From Amborella trichopoda (Eukaryota > Streptophyta > Magnoliopsida > Amborellales > Amborellaceae): 64,000 bases of DNA. A program made the position numbers and the translations under genes. Under the pieces are notes generated by a model, which was not told where the DNA came from, made no database searches, and worked only from the letters and a program-made list of their open reading frames with translations. The stretch lies in the NCBI RefSeq assembly GCF_000471905.2, contig NW_006500351.1, positions 1,158,533 to 1,222,532 of the forward strand, given 5' to 3'. Every line of letters starts with the position of its first letter. Within the stretch, counting starts at the first letter, position 1. Below, in pieces: positions 23,021-32,233 of the stretch.

Positions 23021-23601
23021 TGTGGGGGGTGTTTTGGCGGAATTAATTGCATTTAATAAAGTGGGCAGCTCCAACGTATGAAAATAGTATCATCATTAGT
23101 TGTATTATATTGTATTCTCTCTCATGCTTACATAAAGTCATGTTTTGAATAAACCAACGTTTTCCTTGATTTTGTAAACTCATGTTTTGGCTATTTTTCA
23201 TGCTTTAAGAAAACATAATTATGTGTCCAAAAAAGTTGCCAAACATATTATTGTGCAAAATACCCTGGGTATATAAAATATGATTTTGGATACCCCAAGA
23301 TCCAAACGATGCAATACAAAATTAGTAAATATAGCTAAGATGGCACTTATGAGCTTGGAAAGTGAGAAAACCCGATCTAAGGCATACTAAATCCACATTT
23401 ATGAAGCTTGAGTTTGGCAAGTGCGAAAACCCTATCTAAGGCTTACTAAATCCACATTTATAAATTAAAGCTAAGGGGGATCAAAGGAAGTGCAAAACCC
23501 TATTGGGGCAGGCCATCATTACATACAGATTGAATTGAGATCCAAATCTTTTAGTTTAAGGATGGAGTAGAGTGCTTATGAATAGCACTTTAGAGAGGTG
23601 G

Positions 23602-23779
23602 GTATAGAGGCATGAAAGTGAGAGAAGGTGACATATATGGCATGGGCTTGAGAGTCGGGCTTGAGGGAATGTGCATTGGACTGCTTCATGGGGTATAGGC
23701 ATGAAAGTGAGAGAAGGTGACATATATGGCATGGGCTTGAGAGTCGGGCTTGAGGGAATGTGCATTGGACTGCTTCATT
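23602..23779. repeat. Near-exact 89-bp tandem duplication
   Basis: The block starting CATGAAAGTGAGAGAAGGTG and ending GGACTGCTTCAT occurs at 23611 and again at 23700 without visible differences over about 79 bp. The identity implies a recent event or recent assembly duplication. Confidence 0.85.
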
Positions 23780-24167
23780 GGGTTTGAATGGTTGTAATGA
23801 GGCTCAACTGTATGGCCTTAAAAATACTAATTTGGAATCAAGGGACTCATTGCCCACTAACCAATCTAATCTAGATAAATGCTTATTCAAACCCTGGCTT
23901 CTACAATATGAAAATAGTTTAAAAACCAAAGTAGAAAAATTCATCATTCCATCAGAATTCAAATCCTTGATTTGAATTTTCTTTACCACATCTCTAAAGA
24001 AAATCGAAAGAAAAATTTGATAGCCATGAAAAACTGGTTTCCTTCATTATTGTTTGACATTGTCTTTTACTACAACCAATACCCTATACAGAAGCTTTGG
24101 GCTAATAAGAGGGACACATGCTCTAGCCTCTCTCACTCCCTTTCTCGCATGATTTGAACATAGGGGT

Positions 24168-24175
24168 ATAACACC
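24168..24175. other. Left 8-bp target duplication of hAT-like element
   Basis: ATAACACC flanks the left terminus. The right flank at 31125-31132 is ATAACAAT, matching at six of eight positions. Confidence 0.5.
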
Positions 24176-24479
24176 TAGGGGTGGGTAACGGGTCAGGTCA
24201 ACCCACGAACCCTACAAGTTAACCGGATTTGGGTCCGGGTCTAGGTCATATTTCTAGAACCAATGGGTTGGGTCTAGATCCAAAAGTAGGGATCCAAGAT
24301 CAAGTTGGGTCGGTTTTGGGTCTAGGTTGACCGGACCCGACCCGACCCAAATATTTTAAATGTAATTATTTATTTACTATAATAATATTGTATATTATAT
24401 AATCTACTATTATTTTATTATACTGTTTATACACATAATTCTTAACATAATGTACTATTATATAATATCTTATAGAAAC

Positions 24480-24701
24480 GTATACAAAGAGACCATTTAC
24501 TTTTGGTACTAGAAGGTCACAAACATTCTTGCCTATCAAATTTCAAATCAGGTGGTTGTAAGAGTTTTATTTACCAGACTTTATGTTCAAAATTTTTTTT
24601 TGCAAATTTTCTGACATGACCTAAACTATATAATTTGATATCTATTGGCTAGGAATAATTATGACCAGCTTATGATAAAGATAAATGGTGTCATAGTATA
24701 C
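24480..24701. mobile_element. MITE family 2 copy nested in the hAT-like element
   Basis: The left end GTATACAAAGAGACCATTTA and the right end AAATGGTGTCATAGTATAC are inverted repeats of about 20 bp. The inner words GTACTAGAAGGTCACAA match the copy at 4075-4294. Length 222 bp, non-coding. Confidence 0.65.
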
Positions 24702-25033
24702 AATCCCATACCTTTTAGCTAGAAGCTTCAAAGGGACTCTTCCCTTTGACTACTTTTTTTTTTACAGTTAGAGGAGAGAGAGAGTGTGTGTGTATGTTAC
24801 AAAAAATAAGCAATGTTTGACCCGACTAGATCCGGATTGGGTCTAGGTCTACTTAACCTTTACCCAACCGTGTCCAGGTTTGGGTACAGGTCCAGAATGG
24901 ACCTTATCAAGTCGGGTCAAATCCAAGTTGTAGCCAATCCAACCTCAAATATATCAGTATAAATTACATATAAATAATATTAATTATATGCATAATTTTT
25001 TATTTTTTTTAATTTATAGACCTAAAACCAACC

Positions 25034-25536
25034 TGATGTATGAGAACTTGAAGAAACCAAGAAAAATTAGCAAGAAGCACACAATTTTGGAAAAACCCTA
25101 GGGTTTACTCCCACCTAGGGCTAAATCCTTAGGCTACTTTTACAAGACAAAGTATTTCTTTCTTAAAAATGAATACATAAATGATTCTCTAGCCCATCCA
25201 TGTCCTTATTTGTATTGAAAAATAATTGTTTTGGACAATATTTTTCCACATAATTTAACTTTTAACCAAAAGGTCCTAACGTAAGTATAACTTGAACCTA
25301 AACTCCCTAACTTTAATTAAAATATCTAAAATGTCTCTAACTGGTCCAGCAATAAATTAAATAAATAAATAATCTGAAATAATCTTAAAAAAATTACAAA
25401 AAATACCAAAATTATTTCTTGCTCGTTCTTCTTGGAAGCCCTCATATGGTTTTCATCCTCAAAATATGAGCAAAAATTATGAGGAATATATCGTTCCCAT
25501 AGAAGATACTCATGGCTACTTGTGCTCTGATCTCCA
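25034..25536 (-). repeat. Gypsy 3-prime LTR
   Basis: On the plus strand it runs from TGATGTATGAGAACTTG to GCTCTGATCTCCA. It aligns throughout with 30022-30545 and contains the conserved AACCCTAGGGTTTACTC block. The differences between the LTRs show an old insertion. Confidence 0.85.
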
Positions 25537-25538
25537 TC

Positions 25539-25740
25539 ATTCTCCTCGCTCGTCCCTCGAGTTTGCATATTCATGCACATCTATACCACGATACTCTGAT
25601 AGATCAACAATATTGAAGATGTTTGAAGTCTCCTTGTGTGAAGGCAAAACAACCTTGTAAGCATTACTACCCATCTTTTTCAAGATCTTGAATGGTCCAA
25701 CCTTGCGATTTTCAGTTTGCTGAATTTTTCCATTGGATGT
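25539..25740 (-). pseudogene. Gypsy integrase C-terminal tail
   Basis: The minus-strand frame reads NRKVGPFKILKKMGSNAYKV then FNIVDLSEYRG. This is the region that follows the integrase core in Ty3/Gypsy polyproteins (the GPF/Y-like module). The frame ends just before the 3-prime LTR. Confidence 0.75.
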
Positions 25741-25921
25741 CGTTCCTTCCTGAGATATACTATTACCCAGTCTCCTACATTAAACTCCTTGAAACGACAA
25801 TGCTTATCCACTGCTTCCTTGTATTTCGTTGTATTCGCTTCTAGACTAGCACACACTTGTTCAAACGCTCCTTCATTTCTTCAACCAAATCCTCAACAAT
25901 ACCATGACCCTCCCCATTGGA

Positions 25922-26600
25922 CTAGACAAGAACCAAGTTAAGCGAATGAGTAGGATTTTTCCCAAATACCATCTCGAAATGACTTTTACCAGTAGATCTA
26001 TTGCAAACACTATTATAGGCAAACTTGGCTTGAGGCAATGCTAAGTCCCTTTGTTTCTTCTTTTCCCTCACATTACTTCTCAAAAGATTGCCAAGCGTAC
26101 AGTTTACCACTTCAGTCTGGCCATTTATCTGCGGATGATAAGCGCTACTAAACTGTAACTGAGTGCCCAATTTTTTCCACGTGGTTGAGAAACTTCGCAT
26201 CCCGATCTGATGTTATCGTCTTTGGAACACCATGCAATCTCACCACCTCTTTAAAGTACAAGTTAGCAACATGCGTGGCATCCAAAGTCTTCTTGCAAGG
26301 TATAAAATGAGTCATCTTTGATAATCTATCCACTATCACGAATATAGAATCGTTACCCTTTTGAGTCTGTTGAAGTCCCATAGCAAAATCCATGCTAACA
26401 TCCTCCCAAGGTGCATTAGGAATAGGAAACGGAGAATAATGCCTGGTATTTTGTCGTTACCCCTTAGTCAGTTGACATGTATGACACATCTCAACAAAAC
26501 CGCACAACATCTCTCTTCAATTTTGGCCAGTAGTATTTAGACTCCACCAATATTATGGTTTTGTCTGAACCAAAATATCCACCAAGACCTCCTCCATGAA
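25922..26600 (-). pseudogene. Gypsy integrase core
   Basis: Two adjoining frames carry the core motifs: [20 protein letters not shown] with [11 protein letters not shown] (first catalytic aspartate), TSDRDAKF (second aspartate) and SSAYHPQINGQTEVVN (catalytic glutamate). A frameshift lies between the second and third motifs, near 26170. The N-terminal zinc-finger part lies at about 26400-26600 and is poorly preserved. Confidence 0.85.
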
Positions 26601-26619
26601 GCTCTGCTATTAGGGTTTC

Positions 26620-27276
26620 TCTAAGGGAACCTGCTAGAATTTAAAGAAGGTTGTCCATCTTGAATAAGAAAATCCCCAACAACTCCGCTGCAACATTGAA
26701 TCCATATCTCCCTAAAGTCATCATCATCTGCATAAAGATCCTTCATAAACTCGAACCCGGTAATAGTAGTTGTCATGATAGTTAATAGAGTCGACTTTCT
26801 ACTCAAAGCATATGTCACTCTGTTCTGATTGCCTGGCTTATGCCAAATAACAAAGTGAACTCCTGCAAATTGGCTACCCATCGAGCATGTCGCTGATTTA
26901 ATTTATGTTGCCCATTAATATACTTCAATGCTTCATGATCTGAGAACAAAATAAATTCCCACTTAATCAGGAAATACTGCTAATACCTTAAGGCTTGAAT
27001 AATAGCATAAAACTTTACATCATAAATATAATAGCATCGACGGGTGTCATTCAACTTCTCACTGAAGAAGGCAATAGGGCGACCTTCTTGGCTCAACATT
27101 GCACCAATTCTAACATGTTATTTCATAATCCAACTCAAAGACTTTATCAAAGTCTGGAAGAGCTAACATGGGTGCTTCCGTCATCTTCTGCTTCACCAAA
27201 TGAAAGTTTTTTTCAGCTTCAACAGTCCATATGAATCCCACAATATATGATAGGTGCTATGATCGATATAAAGCCT
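26620..27276 (-). pseudogene. Gypsy RNase H
   Basis: In the RT-integrase interval the minus strand encodes FVIWHKPGNQNRVTYALSRK at about 26850, matching the end of the Ty3-type RNase H (where functional copies read NxVADALSR), so the usual aspartate is changed. The upstream part is fragmented. Confidence 0.7.
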
Positions 27277-27960
27277 CTAATATCTCATGTAGAAAGTAGC
27301 CAACCCATGAAAACTGCGAACATCATGCATTGTAGTAGGAGTAGCCCAATCCTCGATAACTGCTACCTTCCTTTGGTCAACCTTAATTCCCTCAACAGAA
27401 AGAACATAGCCAAGAAAGATGAGGCTATCTGTCATGAATTCACACTTTTTACAATCCAAATATAATTGTTGTTCTCGTAGCAAATCAAACACCAACCGTA
27501 AGTGCTCCATATGCACCTGCTCACTGATGGTGTACACTATAATATCACCAAAGTATACCATCACTAATTTTCCAATAGAAGTCTTGAACACTTGATTCAT
27601 CACCCTCATAAAAGTACTGGGCGCACTAGAGAGGACAAATGGCATCACCAACCACTCATAAAAGTCCTCTCGTGTTTTGAATGCAGTCTTCCACTCATCA
27701 CCAGATCGAATATGGATCTATTCTTACCCACTCCTCAAATCTATCTTTGAAAACACAGTAGCACCAGCTAACATATCTAACATATCGTCTAGGCCTGGAA
27801 TTGGGAAGCGGTACTTGATTGTGATCTTGTTAATGGCCCTACTATCCACACACATGTGCCAAGTCTCATCCTTTTTAAGTGTTAACGAGGCCGGAATAGC
27901 ACAATGGCTCATGCTCTCTCGTTTGAACCCTTACGTAGAAGTTCTGTAATCTATCTCTAC
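27277..27960 (-). pseudogene. Gypsy reverse transcriptase with damaged catalytic box
   Basis: The first fragment shows [20 protein letters not shown] and [12 protein letters not shown] (first catalytic aspartate). The second shows MPFVLSSAPSTFMRVMNQVF and VMVYFGDIIVY, then HLRLVFDLLREQQLYL and CEFMTDSLIFLGYV. The YFGD box replaces the family's YxDD, so one of the two metal-binding aspartates is missing. A frameshift lies between the fragments at about 27660-27720. Confidence 0.9.
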
Positions 27961-28870
27961 AACTCATCATGCTCCTTGGGCTCATTCTATATGCAACCTT
28001 GTTCGGTAGGCTAGACCTAGGAACGAGGTCTATGTGATGTTGGATGTCCGTCATGGGTGGTAAACCCTTTGGTAGCTCATCTGGAATGACAGCACTGAAG
28101 TCCCTCATTAAGGGCTCTAATTGTGGGGCAACTGAACTACTAGGCTGCTCCTCCACTTGGACCACTGCAAATACCATCTTCGACTCATCTAATCCCTCCA
28201 TAAACTCAGCCAAAGAAAGAAGGCTAGCACACCCCCCATCTGATTTGGTTGCATTTTCCTTCTTAGATGGACCTAAAACCACTTTAATCCCATCTTTGAC
28301 AAAGGAATAAGTATTTTTAAATCCATCATTTATGATATGTCTATCATACTGCCATGGTCTACCCAATAATAAATAACATACATCTATAGGCACAACATTG
28401 CCTCACACCTGGTCTTTATCATGCTTTCCAATAAAAAAAGAAACTAGACAACTCTTAGAAATTGCTACCTCATTTCTCTTTTTTAACTAAGCTATCTTAT
28501 ATGGTTTTGTATGACTCTCTGTCTTCAACTACAGCTTGTCCACCATCTCTTGAGAAACAATATTTTGCAGCGGCCCTATCAATGATAAGATTGCAAACCT
28601 TCCCGTAGGCCATGCATCGAGTGTGGAAAATATTAGTGCGCAACCAATCTGCCTCATTTACTACCTTGGGTGTTACCATGCTACACTGGATCACCAAAGC
28701 CTCCCCATGGTCACTAAAGGTTACTTCAAGCTCTTCTCCCTTAGGTTCTTCATCAAAAATAGGGTCCCCATCAAAAGATAGTTTGTTGTCCTCATCGAAA
28801 ACCTCCTCAACAAGGGCACAAGTTTTATATTTGGGTGCTAAGAAGAGACATGGCCAATCCCCCAACACTT
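27961..28870 (-). pseudogene. Gypsy protease and RT-leading region
   Basis: MPIDVCYLLLGRPWQYDR is the hallmark spacer between protease and RT in plant Ty3 elements. It is followed by LPKGLPPMTDIQHHIDLVP at the entrance to RT. The upstream frame has NIFHTRCMAYGKVCNLIID, the start of the protease, where the family reads IIDSG; here DRA replaces DSG, so the protease active site is lost. Confidence 0.8.
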
Positions 28871-28879
28871 AAAAGCATT

Positions 28880-29795
28880 TTATAGTGATGTTGTTTGCTC
28901 CAAAATTGACTGACTAGCAGGCCATGAGGATTGTTCACCCACAAAATTTCCATCTTTTATCCTAAATTCGCTTCCACAACAGTTTGAGATACCTTGGCTT
29001 GCAGCCCACCTTGATGATGGACGCCTCAATTAAGCTGTAACCTTAACTATGAGGTTGTAAGCCTCATCTAAGGTCCAATACCATTGTAAAACCACCACAT
29101 CTTGTGTAGGAGATCTTAGCCCACCAGCATATCAAGTTAAAGGACTGTTCTTCTCGTTCAACCACATCACTGCGAGCCATCAACTCAAAAAATTCATCGG
29201 TATACTCCTCTATACTATTTTTACCTTGATGAAGATTATTTATCTTGTGATAGAGAGATTGCAAATAATTTTCAAGTACATATTTTTCTTTTAATTTCTT
29301 TTTCATCTTCTCCCATGTAGTAATTTTGGGCTTTCTCTTCCTCTCTCTTCTAACCTTAAGTTATTCCCACCATGCTGAGGCACCTTTGTTTAATTTTATA
29401 GCAATAATTTTTGCCTTTTTATTTTTAGGTACCGCCTTATAATAAAAAACCCTTTCTGCTGTATTTAACCAATCTATAAACTCCTCAAGTTAAAGCCTAC
29501 CGTCAAAATCAGGTACATCCACCTTCAAATCAACATCCCTAGAGTGATGCACCCCACATCTAGGTCTCCGGTCGCTATCCTCGTCACTTGACTCGACACG
29601 CGGAGCGCAATGGTGAACATGGTTGTATTCGAGATCCTCTTGGGCTAAAAGATCACCGTCTTGCCCATTTTTTAAGGTCTCGAATTGTTGTGTCAGCTGT
29701 TGAACTTGTCTTTCAAGTTCCTAAATTCTCTCATCTCTAGGGTCATAGAGCAGATCCATGAAAATCCCCCTCCTACGGCCCTTTCTTGCTGCCAT
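28880..29795 (-). pseudogene. Gypsy gag remnant
   Basis: The ATG at 29795 begins MAARKGRRRGIFMDLLYD. An in-frame stop follows about 24 codons later. Downstream the minus strand reads DVPDFDGRL and then, in the retrotransposon gag domain, KITTWEKMKKKLKEKYV and QSLYHKINNLHQGKNSIEEY. A CCHC knuckle is recognisable only in broken form close to 28860. Confidence 0.8.
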
Positions 29796-30002
29796 GGGGT
29801 CACCGAAATCACAAACCCTAGACAAATAATTAATAAAAAATTGCTCAAATCAACAAGATATATGTTGTTTTAGCAAAACATTAGCCAGAATCACCAAACC
29901 CTAGACCACCACTATTATTTCCCCTCTTTGTTGTTGACCTAAGGCACCGAAAGAAAGTAGTCCTATAGTAACCTCCATGTTGTTATAATAACTTTTGTGG
30001 AT

Positions 30003-30019
30003 CGCAAGCTCTAATATCA
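30003..30019 (-). other. Gypsy primer binding site
   Basis: TGATATTAGAGCTTGCG on the minus strand lies two bases from the 5-prime LTR. It resembles the tRNA-Met complement (TGGTATCAGAGC) with two transitions. Confidence 0.6.
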
Positions 30020-30021
30020 CT

Positions 30022-30545
30022 TGATATAAGAGAACTTGAAGAAACAAAAAAAAATCAGCAAGAAGCACACAATTTTGGAGTAAACCATGGAGAAACCCTA
30101 GGGTTTACTCTCACCTAGGGCTAAATCCTTAAGCTTCTTTTACAAGACAAAGTCTTTCTTTTCTTAAAGAAGAATACATGAATGATTCTCCAGCCTATAT
30201 ATGCTCTTATTTATACTGAAAAATAATTGTTTTAGACAATATTTATGTATACAATTTAACTTTTGACCAAAAGGTCATAACTTAAATATAACTTGAAACT
30301 AAACTCCCCAACTTGAATTAAAATAGCTAAAAAGTCTTTAACTGGTCCAGCAATGAAATAAATAAATAACATTTGAAATAACATTAAAAAACTAAAAAAA
30401 AAAAAGCACCAAAACTATTTCTTGCTCATATTGTTCTTCTTGGAAGCCCTCAGATGGTTTTAATCCTCCAAATATGAGAAAAAATTAAGAAGAATATGTC
30501 GCTCACATAGAAAATACTCATGGCCACTTGTACTCTAATATCCAT
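30022..30545 (-). repeat. Gypsy 5-prime LTR
   Basis: On the plus strand it runs from TGATATAAGAGAACTTG to ACTCTAATATCCA. It pairs with 25034-25536 and with the inverted copy at 30553-30964. Confidence 0.85.
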
Positions 30546-30552
30546 TAGCTGC

Positions 30553-30964
30553 TTCCAAAAAGAACAAGAAGAACAAGAAATAGTTTTTGTGTTTTTTTTT
30601 AGTTTTTTAAGGCTATTTGAAATGTTATTTATTTATTTATTTCATTACTTGACCAGTTAGATCTTTTTTAGACATTTTAATTAAAGTTATAGAATTTAAT
30701 TTCAAATTATATTTAAATTATGATCTTTTGATCAAAAATTAAATTGTATGGACAAATATTATCTAAAACAATTCTTTTTCAATATAAATAAGAACATAGT
30801 TGGGCTGAAAAATCATTAATGTATTCCTCCTTAATAAATGAAAGACTTCTTCATGTAAAAGAAGCATAAAGATTTAGCTCAAAGTGAGAGTAAACCCTAG
30901 GGTTTTTCCAAAATTGTTTACTTCTTGCTTATGTTTCTTGATTTCTTCAAGTTCTCCTACATCA
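30553..30964 (+). repeat. Inverted Gypsy LTR segment
   Basis: This is the reverse complement of about the first 410 bp of the LTR (plus-strand view): it contains GTAAACCCTAGGGTTTTTCC and ends AAGTTCTCCTACATCA. It lies about 110 bp from the matching part of the 5-prime LTR, so transcripts crossing both could fold into a long hairpin. Directly after it (30967-31061) the remaining 95 bp of the same LTR follow in normal orientation. Confidence 0.8.
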
Positions 30965-30966
30965 AA

Positions 30967-31061
30967 AACCCTCCTAAGGTTTTCATCCTCCAAATAGGAA
31001 GAATTCGTTGCTTTTGTTGCTCCTATAGAAGATAATCGTGGCTACTTGTGCTCTGATCTCT
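30967..31061 (-). repeat. Terminal LTR fragment, normal orientation
   Basis: The words GGTTTTCATCCTCCAAATA and GCTACTTGTGCTCTGATCTC match the last part of both Gypsy LTRs. Together with 30553-30964 it looks like a third LTR whose larger part was inverted in place. Confidence 0.7.
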
Positions 31062-31124
31062 CGAGTCTAAATCCAGTTGACTTGTACACAACCTGAACCC
31101 GACCCGATCCATTCCCACCCCCTA

Positions 31125-32139
31125 ATAACAATCTTAGGTGGCCTCAAAGTCACGCCCTTGATCAGCAACCCATTTTCTTATCCATCTAACAGTAGATTGC
31201 AACCAACCCTTCTCTCTCACTAACAAGAAGCTGCAACGGGATTGGACACCTCCCTCTACGTTGATGTACAACACAGTTTTTCATCGTGATTGAATGCTAG
31301 CTCCAACTGCTCATATACATATAAGCTGCTATTTTAATACAAGTTCATTCCTAAAATACATTTGCTCATTCATTGGACAAAGGTAAATTGCTCACAATAT
31401 TGGTGAAATTCCTCAATACTTTATTAAAAGCGATTGATTTGTTTATTCAAAAAAGCACATTGACAACAGTATGCTCATCTACGACAACTTGATTGGGACT
31501 TTAAAAGTATATTGAGTTTGATGTTGTGATCAGGGCAAAAGCTTTAGTAATTTGCCGAGGTTTTGCCCCCACCTTCTCCCATCATCAATAAGTCAGCATA
31601 AGCAAAATAATCAACATAGGGACAACTCCACACAAACATTACCGATCATGGATCAATTCAGCAGGCCTGAGCATTGTATTAAGCACAAAGAAATAATTTA
31701 GACACAAATGAAACGCAAAGGAAGATACCCTTCACAACTAAACCTCCTGCTCTAAGCTTGTTGACATTTTCATGCTTATAGCTGAGAAGTCAAGGTGATT
31801 CACTTCCACCTATTATACTATCACGAGGTTGCATCTTTTACAAAAAAAAAGCAAATGACACACACACCCAACCATGACCTTTTGTAAACAAAGATTAAAC
31901 ACCCTAAGCAGTAAGATGGAAAAATCGAAGAGCTGGGATGTGTAATTTCCCAGCACAAGGTCTGAAGAAAATTTTCTCAAAACTTCAAGTGTTGTCAGTG
32001 GTACACTCTTAGCCGCCTGATTTCACTTCTAGCGGGTAAAAGGGATTATGACCTTTTGTATTAAACCAATATATATATATATATATATAGTCTAAAGTGG
32101 TAACACTAAACATACAACTGAGGATATAGGGATATTCAG
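31125..32139. other. 3-prime flank of the FAX1-like gene
   Basis: This holds the right target duplication of the hAT-like element (31125-31132) and then about 1 kb of unique DNA with no supported reading frame. It includes a (TA)n run at about 32070-32089. The 3-prime untranslated region of the FAX1-like transcript must lie in the upper part of this interval, but I see no single convincing polyadenylation signal. Confidence 0.5.
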
Positions 32140-32233
32140 TCATGATGAAGAGTTTGTTGCTAGCTTCAGCTTCTTGGGTGGTGGGTTCCCTCCCGAAAGC
32201 ATCACGTAGGAATAGAAACACAGCATTGCAGCA
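32140..32233 (-). CDS. FAX1: FAX1-like exon 6
   Basis: It follows acceptor CAATGGCAG, completes the split Ser223 codon and encodes AAMLCFYSYVMLSGGNPPPK then KLKLATNSSS and a TGA stop. It carries the last membrane segment and the conserved proline/lysine tail. Confidence 0.93.

Larger units (their letters stand above)
21446..24167. other. Gene-free interval with minisatellite and duplications
   Basis: No supported gene. The interval is AT-rich. It holds the CTCTCTAAAA minisatellite (22080-23020), a degenerate two-copy repeat of about 65 bp at 23352-23460 containing CTAAATCCACATTTAT, and a near-exact 89-bp tandem duplication at 23602-23779. Open frames near 23760-24150 have no recognisable domain. 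Confidence 0.6.
25034..30545 (-). mobile_element. Ty3/Gypsy LTR retrotransposon, decayed
   Basis: LTRs of about 503 bp (25034-25536) and 524 bp (30022-30545) flank a minus-strand interior. Its order is gag (from ATG at 29795), a CCHC knuckle remnant (about 28840-28880), protease region, RT, RNase H, integrase and a C-terminal tail next to the 3-prime LTR. Having integrase after RNase H is the Gypsy order. The primer site at 30003-30019 reads TGATATTAGAGCTTGCG on the minus strand, a diverged tRNA-Met type. Stops and frameshifts break all domains, and the RT catalytic box has lost an aspartate. No 5-bp target duplication is visible (CAACC versus TTAGC). Confidence 0.9.
24176..31124. mobile_element. 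hAT-like element carrying a nested Gypsy retrotransposon
   Basis: The termini TAGGGGTGGGTAACGGGTC and, inverted at the right end, TAGGGGGTGGGAATGG form imperfect inverted repeats of the TAGGGGTG type common in plant hAT elements. Subterminal DNA on both sides is packed with GGGTCGGGTT-type repeats in opposite orientations. Without the nested Gypsy element (25034-30545) and the extra LTR material (30546-31061) the host would be under 1 kb with no transposase, so it is a non-autonomous element. A small MITE (24480-24701) is nested in its left arm. Confidence 0.6.
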
